A stretch of DNA of 64,000 nucleotides from Oikopleura dioica. Taxonomy: Eukaryota > Chordata > Appendicularia > Copelata > Oikopleuridae. Both the position numbers and the translations under genes were made by a program. The stretch is from positions 1,178,001 through 1,242,000 of the forward strand of contig OU015569.1 in assembly GCA_907165135.1 (NCBI GenBank), in the 5' to 3' direction. The notes under the pieces are model-generated. The model was not told the DNA's origin, did not search any database, and saw only the letters and a list, made by a program, of their open reading frames with translations. This document shows positions 57,054 through 64,000 of the stretch, piece by piece; the first letter of the stretch is position 1, and every line of letters begins with the position of its first letter.

Positions 57054-58399
57054 ATGAGGCTATCATTATTGTTAACGCTGCAAATCGCGGTCGCACACAC
57101 TGAGTATATTGACTCTCAAATTCAAGGCCACTTTTCTCAATCTAGCCACACAAATAATTGGGCGGTACTTGTCTGCGCGTCAAGGTAAGCTTGCAGCGAG
57201 TGACAGAAACATGCGCAACATTTACTCAAGGTACTGGTTCAACTACCGCCACATCGCAAACACGCTGGCAGTTTACCGATCCGTGAAGCAGCTCGGAATA
57301 CCTGGTACATTTTTATTCATGTTTTATGCCATTTTTACTTGGAATGTAGATTCGCAGATCATGCTCTTCCTCGCTGACGATATGGCGTGCAATGGTCGCA
57401 ACGCTGAAATTGGTGCAGTCTACAATCACAAGAACAAACTCATTGATCTCTACGGAAAAGATGTCGAAGTGGACTTTAGAGGAGAAGAGGTCACTGTGGA
57501 AAATCTAGTGCGACTCCTCACTGGAAGACAAGACGAAGGTAAAGCATGTGTGCACCTGCAAGTGACAACGCCTGGCTGTTACAGCTGTTTTCTTTCCAAA
57601 AATAAATCAACAAGAGTTGTTTAGATACTCCCCGAAGTAGACGACTGAGCACAAACTCCAAATCGAACGTCTTGTTCTATTTAACCGGCCATGGTGGGGA
57701 GAACTTTCTCAAGTTTCAAGACGACGAAGAAATATCTGCAAAGGAGCTGTCTGATGCATTCGAGCAAATGAAGCAGAAAGAACGTTTCAATGAGCTTCTT
57801 TTCATTATCGGTACTGATCTAGGCAGTCGAGTTTGCTTTAATTCTGATCTCCAGATACCTGCCAAGGAGAGTCGATGATTCGTTCTACATACACAGAAGG
57901 ATTCGTTGGTTTCGCGTCTTCGAAAGTTGGTGAAGATTCTCTATCGCACCATGTGGATCACGACCTTGGCGTCTATATGGTCGACCGGTTCACTTACCAT
58001 CTTCTAGAGTTCCTCGAAAAGATCGAGCCAGACTCAGAAGAGCTCCTAAGCACAATGAAACGAGTCTGCCCTCCAAGCTTGTGTATTTCAACCCCGGTAA
58101 ACAAGTTCGACTTGCTCAAGCCCAACAGGCAGAAGACAGCTAAAGTCGTCGACTTCTTTGGCTCCGAGCGCGCTGCAATTTTCACCGAACTTCGGGAAGA
58201 AAATACAACAGCTCGATTCGCAGAAACGAAGACACAAGAGATGATTAAAATTCGTGATAAAAAAGTAGTTCCCCTCGCCGATGCACTGAAAGAAATTAAA
58301 TCTACTGCCAAAAATATGGAAAACGTTCATTTCTACGAAGAAAAGCGATACTTCGTCGTTTTACTGACCTTCGTATGTATAATCTGCTCTCTTATTTAG
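57054..58399 (+). CDS. PIGK: GPI-anchor transamidase catalytic subunit (GPI8/PIGK)
   Basis: Five exons (57054-57184, 57231-57304, 57350-57538, 57625-57810, 57855-58399) join in phase to 374 aa, close to the usual ~395. A signal peptide ([16 protein letters not shown]) is followed by the caspase-like C13 peptidase domain: [20 protein letters not shown] and [11 protein letters not shown], then the catalytic His in [14 protein letters not shown] and the catalytic Cys in LLFIIDTCQGES. A C-terminal hydrophobic helix ([16 protein letters not shown]) anchors it in the ER membrane. The enzyme cleaves the C-terminal signal of precursor proteins and attaches the GPI anchor, in a complex with PIGT, GPAA1, PIGS and PIGU. 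TTTTGTAG precedes the ATG by one base, and it starts 96 bp after ISCA2. Confidence 0.96.
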
Positions 58400-58616
58400 T
58401 TTAATTCTAGTATTTTTATTAACATTGACCTTATTCCTTCTGTAAATACTTCTGAAAGCCCCTGAATTACTTCAACATTCTACACTTCATCTCTTCAAAA
58501 GACAATGGCCTCATACATCCGTTTAGATAAGTTTCGAAATCGGAAGTACGCGATTTTTCCCCTAAAAAGACCGCCTTGACCAAGCGGTATTGGTCACTCT
58601 GACTCCGCGGGCGCGG

Positions 58617-60522
58617 ATGGCCCACGTGTCTAGTAGACATACATTCCGCGCTCGTAATCTCGATCCCGGTCGCCCACTAGAAGTCTATGGCAGAGATGAG
58701 CTGCACCAAAAGACAGATTGTAAGTCTTTTGTATCTATTTCCATTCTAACAGGTCTCTTTAGTCGTTCAGGGCGACCGTGCCATGCCGACTATGGCATCA
58801 GGCATGGAAGCTGAGGAAGAGACGGAGCATCACTTGCAACGCGCCATTGCAACGGAAACGGTATCATATCCTCTCGCTAGATGCAGACACTAACGAGTCT
58901 AATAGTTGTCCGGTGGCAAAAAGTTTATACCTACTCCCGAGCCAACGAAAGTAGAGTATTACAGGGATATTTACTCAGATGTTCGATTCATGACGAGAAA
59001 ATGGAAGCAAGGCTACGTCATACAAGTACGCTTAATCGTTGAATTGTTACCGCTAGAATTCTCTATCGCAATTTCAATTTCTAACGGTCTCTTAGGAAAT
59101 GAGAATATTTGAAGAAAATCCGCCGCTGTACAGTTTAGACGAAGAAGATGAGGCCTTCTGTAAATCTCTCGAAAACCCAAAGCTTGAACCCAAGGAGCTC
59201 GAAAACATGATTGATCAGCTGGAAGAATGCGAGCAGCATCAAGGGCCACTGCCTCCATTTTGTAAAGAGTGGAGTTGGGGCAGAGGGATTATTGGCGAGT
59301 ATTCTGACCATGCTGAAGCAGTTCATCAATTCTGGGTCAAGGTTAGCTCCCATCTTAGAGCTTGTATCAACAATTTTTTTAGAAACGCAGCAGATCCGAC
59401 GGCCCTCTACAATTACGTCTTATGAGAGAAAAGCCTGTGATGGAACCTGATTCAAACGAGTCCTACTTGTGCTTCAGGAAGAGGCTCGACAGAATACAAA
59501 CGCGTAGGAACAAACAACGAGACCAAATTGTAAGTTGCGACAAGAGATTCCTGTTTGCCTACTACAAATTTAGTCATACACTCGAATGGTGAAGCTACGC
59601 CGGGACCTAATGACTTTGCTGAACATGTGTGCTCTGATGAAAGACCGAGAACGCAAAAAAGCGGAACTGGTTGACAAGGAGTGCGCAATTCTAAATAAGC
59701 GGATTGCTTCTTGTGATTGGAACAATGAAACCATTAACGAGTACATAAGATCACAGGAGCCGGAAATTGTTCCCGAGAAAGTCAACGGATTCCAGGTAAC
59801 TCGTTAGTCTTGAATAGTTTTAAATAAATCAAGGTGAAGTCGAGTAGCAAAAACAACTCCGAAGCGTACTCAACTCACGATTCCTCGCCGGGCATTGCAC
59901 ACACAAGCGCAAAATCTGAACTGCCTAGCAAGGGTGCCAGGGAAAAGTATACCGAAAAATACAAGCCCAAAAAGAAGAAACCTGGTGGAGAATCGTCCAA
60001 ATTCTCCGAAGTGCGTCACCCCGCCTTTAACTCCAAATTCGATTTCAAACACGAAAATGCTAAGCCTGGCGCCTTCTATTTGGAGGAAAGGGATAGTAAG
60101 AGCTTGGAAAGCAAAGGTAAAGAATTAATGCCGTGGTGCACGAACGAAAATACTTTCAGACGGCGAACCCCATGAAGGCTATCGACTCTTATCAACACAC
60201 CACCGGACGTTAGGTTTCTGCCGCCGGCGACTCGGTCGTGGCGGTCGCATTCTGACGGATCGTGCCTTTCATCCTAATCACGAGACGGTAACTCAAATGA
60301 GTTTGCCTTCTCCAGACGAATCTCTCTCTTCTATTCCTCTCGAAGTTGCGGCCACTCCGGAAGGCACAACGGTACAGTCATCTTTAAAAAGGCCATTTGA
60401 TTTGAATCGCTATTTTTTAGATGAGAGCGATCCTTGATGACATCAAGAAACAGCGAGTTCGTCACTTTTCTCCCGGTGAACCTCGAAAACGTAAGCGAAT
60501 GAATCCGACCAAGAAAAGATAG
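58617..60522 (+). CDS. EPC1: Enhancer of polycomb (NuA4/TIP60 complex scaffold)
   Basis: Nine exons (58617-58719, 58763-58860, 58906-59025, 59096-59341, 59383-59529, 59574-59795, 59834-60116, 60160-60371, 60421-60522) join in phase to 510 aa. The conserved EPcA region is evident: TFRARNLDPGRPLEVYGRDE, GMEAEEETEHHLQRAI, IPTPEPTKVEYYRDIY, the FRKRLDRIQTRRNKQRDQ stretch and MVKLRRDLMTLLNMCALMKD. The C-terminal part has FCRRRLGRGGRILTDRAF and ends in a basic PRKRKRMNPTKKR, a likely nuclear signal. EPC scaffolds the histone H4/H2A acetyltransferase module with TIP60, ING3 and MEAF6. Upstream (58504) a short ORF of about 24 codons precedes the real start, possibly a leader ORF. Confidence 0.93.
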
Positions 60523-61745
60523 CCACTCTTATTATATTTGGTGACCACTTAAAGTGACCATCCATAACTGCCAGTTATTTGTTCTTATCAGCTATTAAAT
60601 AAAAAGTAAAGTGTATTTTCTCCTTCTAAACTTTCAAAATTATAAGGCGTACATTCCCACCGAGATGACTTCCATTTCGGCACGCCGAGGGTAAAAATAA
60701 TTTCTCCTCCTTGATTTCAAAAATGCTCAAAATGAAAAAAACGCTCTTCGATTCCAAAGAGAGTGCGATTTGATTTTGTGTTCCTTGTGAGGTCCAGAAT
60801 TCTGTAGAATTTCGTGTTTTCTATTACTTCCTGCCATTTAACGAACTACACACCATTTAAACCAGTTTCAATCAGCTCTTTCGTATAGCAGAAATTAAAA
60901 GAGTTCAACCTTCACATTTTAAGTTCAAATTCAGGAATATCGAACCAACTTTAACTATTTACAACGACTTTATTTGTCAGGTAGAACTCTTATAAACGCC
61001 GAAATAAAAATTTCACAAATGTTACTATTTTGTTTCTTCTTTTTTTTTACTCACAGTATATATTTCCCTTTATTGCGCAGCTTCATTATTGATTTAATAA
61101 AGACTTTAAGTTTTGAACACTTTGTGTTTCCATTCTGGCTCGAAAAGATTGGAAATACTCGATTACCGATTTTATTCTAAAGTACTCACAGATCATGTGG
61201 CAAACGGTTTAGGTCATGTGACTGGCGAAGCGTGAAATCTTCTCACTTCTAAAACAGAAAATCCGCTGTTTTTGCGCGGCGGGAAATCGCAATTTATCTC
61301 CCGCTTTTCGTAAAACGCCAAAATAGAAATTTTACTCCCTTCTTGGAGATTCCAACTTTCAAAGTAATTTTGAGGAGTCTATTATGTACATTATATAATA
61401 TTGTATATTTCTTAATATAATCTAATAGTATATCTTCTATCTCAATAGCTTCTCCCGACTTCCCGTGCGAGTCCTCCTTGATTTCCGAGCCCGAATGAAC
61501 CCTTTGCGTTGCTCTCCTTCTCTCTCTCGCTTTTTGGAATTTATAAGAGTTTTTTCTTTCTAACTATCTACAAGTAACTCCTTTGTAAATTGCACTTTAT
61601 TCAACAATTACCTCGGCAGATTTCTTTTTCTTATTTATTTTCTTTATAAAAACACATTTGTTAATTCTACTTCGATTATACTGTATTATTGTGCACAAAT
61701 TCTGTATCAGGATATCATATATTTATATATGGACTAAGCGAAACG
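60523..61745. other. Intergenic, AT-rich
   Basis: Holds the EPC 3' UTR (AATAAAAAG near 60597 fits a polyadenylation signal) and AT-rich DNA with poly-T tracts. No supported coding sequence. The end carries a TATA-like ATATATTTATATATGG at about 61718. Confidence 0.4.
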
Positions 61746-61795
61746 GTAACGGCATATTTGATGATTGCCCTCTGTAATTATCGAAAACGCGCGCG

Positions 61796-62174
61796 ATGGG
61801 AGGAGCAAGGACGCCTTTGAAGGAAATCAACAGACCTCTATATTTTCTAGTTTCAAACGGAAGACCTCCCTTGACCCTTCCTCGCGCTCTCGCCGCAATT
61901 ATTGGATACTGCTTTATGGGTTCAAATCGTGCCAATCTCACCAATAAACCAACCGATCGTGCAAAATCCAAAAACGTTTATTTTCCTTGATTTTCTCGCA
62001 GCGAAGGAATATCAGAATAAAAAAGCAGGTGCGGGCGATTCAATGATTCCCTTTGAAACGCCGCAACTTGTGCTGCAGGTCCAGAGCACTCCTAAACAAC
62101 GGAAATATTGCGTTCTGCTCGGCGCGCCAAGTAGTAGCTCTCCAATATTCTGCAGCGATGCGTGCCAAAGCTAA
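61796..62174 (+). CDS. Possible small gene, unrecognised
   Basis: An ATG at 61796 opens MGGARTPLKEINRPLYFL, about 70 bp after a TATA-like run. A longer frame that ends at 62174 reads DFLAAKEYQNKKAGAGDS, then ETPQLVLQVQSTPKQRKYC and ends SPIFCSDACQS. How the two would be joined is not clear; candidate acceptors (CTAG at 61850, GCAG near 62000) exist. It could be a short cell-cycle type protein (TPLKEIN-like motif) or chance. Confidence 0.25.
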
Positions 62175-63700
62175 ACAAGACCTTATTTATGGCACCGTGG
62201 TAAACTTTCTCAGGGTTTATTGAATCGCGGATTGATAAATCATCCCTTGCTTACTTTGAAATGATTACTGGCATTAATTATTTTACTGGTGGGATACCAT
62301 TTGAGAAGGCACTTTATGTAACCGACTTTCTGTAATTCGAAGTTCGAAAGAAAGAATTTTCTAAAACAGCGAAATTTAAGACAAAATGTTTCGGACTCGC
62401 AGTTTGCCCCGAGTGAAGGCACATCGTTTGAGCAAGAACTTTGCCAGCGCAAGAACATTTCAATGTAGCCCAGCTGTTTCCCGAGAAGAGCAACTCGTAT
62501 CCCTTGCTCAGCGAAAGAGGTAAACCCTTGCAACAGTAATGCACTCGTATATTTTCTTCCATGATTTCCACAGGCCTGAGCAAAGTTCAAATGGAATAGG
62601 GATCTTCTTTCTGGGTCTTGTCTGCCAGATAGACTGTCTATCCTTCTAGTGGGAAACAACAATTTTGACTCGTCAAAACAGCCGACGTAAAATCAAAATA
62701 CCACCGTCATATTCTTATCAACTCAGCGTCTTTGTTTCTGGGTTATATAATTTCCACTGATATGAAATACGTCGGGCTTCGGACTTTGAGTTCTTATGAA
62801 ATAAAAGTATAGATTTAAAATTTAAATATTGAGTGTACTTGAGAAACTGGTCGAACAGGTTGAAGTTGAAGTATGAAATTTGTTGTTTTTGTTTGTTAGA
62901 TCGAAAACATCGATAGGCAAGGGGGTTGAAATCGGGTTGAAAGAGGCGCAGCGGGTGCGCTGACCTCAATCGGCAGCTAGGAAATCGGCAGCTAAAATCC
63001 GCGCCGAAATCCTAGCATGATCGAACCACCATCTGCTCATCGCACTAGGGAAACGCTCGCCGAAAAAAGGCTGAGAAATCCTAGCAAGGGCACTCAACCG
63101 AACCAGTAAATCAGAACGGCGTAACGGTAAATTCCCATTTCCCGCGCAAGTCTACCTTTGAAGTTCTTATCAATATGACTTTACAATGCACTGTCTTCAT
63201 TCTTATCGACGTACCATAAAAAAGATAAATTGTGATTTCAATTGACGAAACTTTTTATTGCCTTTTTTCGTTAAAATTAAAGCAGCCAAGGTTTAATTTT
63301 AAACATCAATTTCGAAGTTCGCAAAAAAATGTTTTCAAAAGAAGTTTTTGGAGACTCAAAAGTTCCATTTCATTTCCTCAAAAATACGATCTCAAAGCTT
63401 ATTCTTTTTGCCTTATCATTTCTTTACGTATCCATTCTATTCACTATAATAAGTTCATTTTCATGAAGAAACCTAACTTGTTGGTTTCCAGGAAATAACT
63501 AGATTTTTAATGAAAAATGAGTTAATTTTGACATGAATTAATTTGATTATCGAAGAGAATTTTTAAAATTTTTAAAATGATTTTTATTGAAAATAATTTT
63601 CTGAAAGACTGTTATGAGTCAGTGGTGTTGGAGGAGGCAAGTTCTACTGGTCAAAGAGTTTATTTTTATTGGGGAAAGAGCGATGTTAATTTATTATTAA
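62175..63700. other. Unassigned region with overlapping minus-strand ORFs
   Basis: Two overlapping minus-strand frames (62240-62662, 140 codons; and 62314-62583, 89 codons) are open longer than most chance ORFs here, but neither shows a family. The second contains five cysteines (YCCKGL, LKCSCAGK, QTMCLHS). The remainder, to 63700, is AT-rich and without supported features. Confidence 0.3.
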
Positions 63701-63960
63701 AAAGATTTTTGTTTGGGCGGAGCGAACCAAGTCATCCCCGTCTCGGTAGGAAAAGCGTCGCCGATTTGGAGCTCGATTCTCCGAGGGAGCGCTCTTGCCA
63801 CCCACTCGGGGAGCGTCCAATCACGCGCCGCTTGGAGGCCCGTCGCCAATATTAGCGACACATTTCCTAGCAAACTCAGAGTACACTCGGTGAGCAGATC
63901 GGCTCACACACAGCCACCAGACGCACTCGAAAATAAAGAAATCAAGATTTTGAAAAAATC
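63701..63960 (+). promoter_or_regulatory. GC-rich promoter-like stretch near the right edge
   Basis: An abrupt rise in GC content after an AT-rich kilobase, with CCAATCACGCG (about 63819), GCCAATATTAG (about 63845) and several CG-rich blocks. This resembles the proximal promoter of a gene whose body lies beyond the window. CCAAT boxes support it; direction is inferred as rightward. Confidence 0.3.
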
Positions 63961-64000
63961 TCATTTCCGCATTTTCGAGTGAATTCAAGTCTGATTTGCA

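Larger units (their letters stand above)
55169..58616 (+). promoter_or_regulatory. Putative trans-splice acceptors between cistrons (55320-55321, 56507-56508, 57051-57052, ~58500)
   Basis: Each downstream gene in the GCN1-MED31-ISCA2-PIGK-EPC series is preceded by a pyrimidine-rich stretch ending in AG within a few bases of the start codon (TTTAG|TATG, TTTAG|AATG, TTTTGTAG|AATG, CTTCAAAAG|ACAATGG). Gaps from stop codon to acceptor are about 95-155 bp with no room for usual promoters. In appendicularians such acceptors receive a spliced leader; that the same occurs here is inferred. Confidence 0.55.

Overview
The window is nuclear DNA of an animal with a very compact, intron-rich genome. Most introns are 36-70 nt, genes lie about 100-300 bp apart, one gene sits inside an intron of another, and several genes run head to tail with a splice acceptor just before each ATG. 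Recognisable animal genes include Islet, PKNOX/PREP, myosin VI, calmodulin, muscle myosin regulatory light chain, GCN1, MED31, ISCA2, PIGK and enhancer of polycomb. Several introns only fit the protein families if GA-AG or GC-AG ends are accepted. This combination fits an appendicularian tunicate (Oikopleura-like). That assignment is inference; no species marker was available.

Layout. 1-4200: a muscle myosin regulatory light chain gene (minus) among three AGCTC-rich, hAT-like non-autonomous elements. 4982-10801: myosin VI (19 exons). 12105-15161: Islet LIM-homeobox. 15343-15839: a small one-pass membrane protein with PPxY motifs (minus). 16025-23424: a large secreted VWA/EGF-repeat protein (minus) with an unrelated gene nested in one intron (17909-19120, plus). 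25335-30605: three membrane-protein genes (an Ig-like receptor, a basic-tailed one-pass protein and a 66-aa one-pass protein), with foldback elements between them. 30858-32443: PKNOX/PREP TALE homeobox (minus). 33937-36041: an intronless HTH-like ORF and a RING/coiled-coil gene (minus). 36340-41130: an inverted exon duplication and a secreted thrombospondin-type-1-repeat protein. 41550-45115: a coiled-coil protein, a thyroglobulin type-1 protein and calmodulin (all minus). 46919-60522: five same-strand genes GCN1-MED31-ISCA2-PIGK-EPC, a candidate trans-spliced operon. 60523-64000: mostly non-coding, ending in a GC-rich, promoter-like stretch.

The most interesting theme is intron biology. Foldback (inverted-repeat) elements repeatedly occupy introns. 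One 65-nt intron in the PKNOX homeodomain is itself a tiny inverted-repeat element with no GT-AG solution. At least four genes need GA-AG introns and two need GC-AG. Exon coordinates were worked out by hand from splice sites and checked by reading-frame phase wherever sums are stated; others are approximate.
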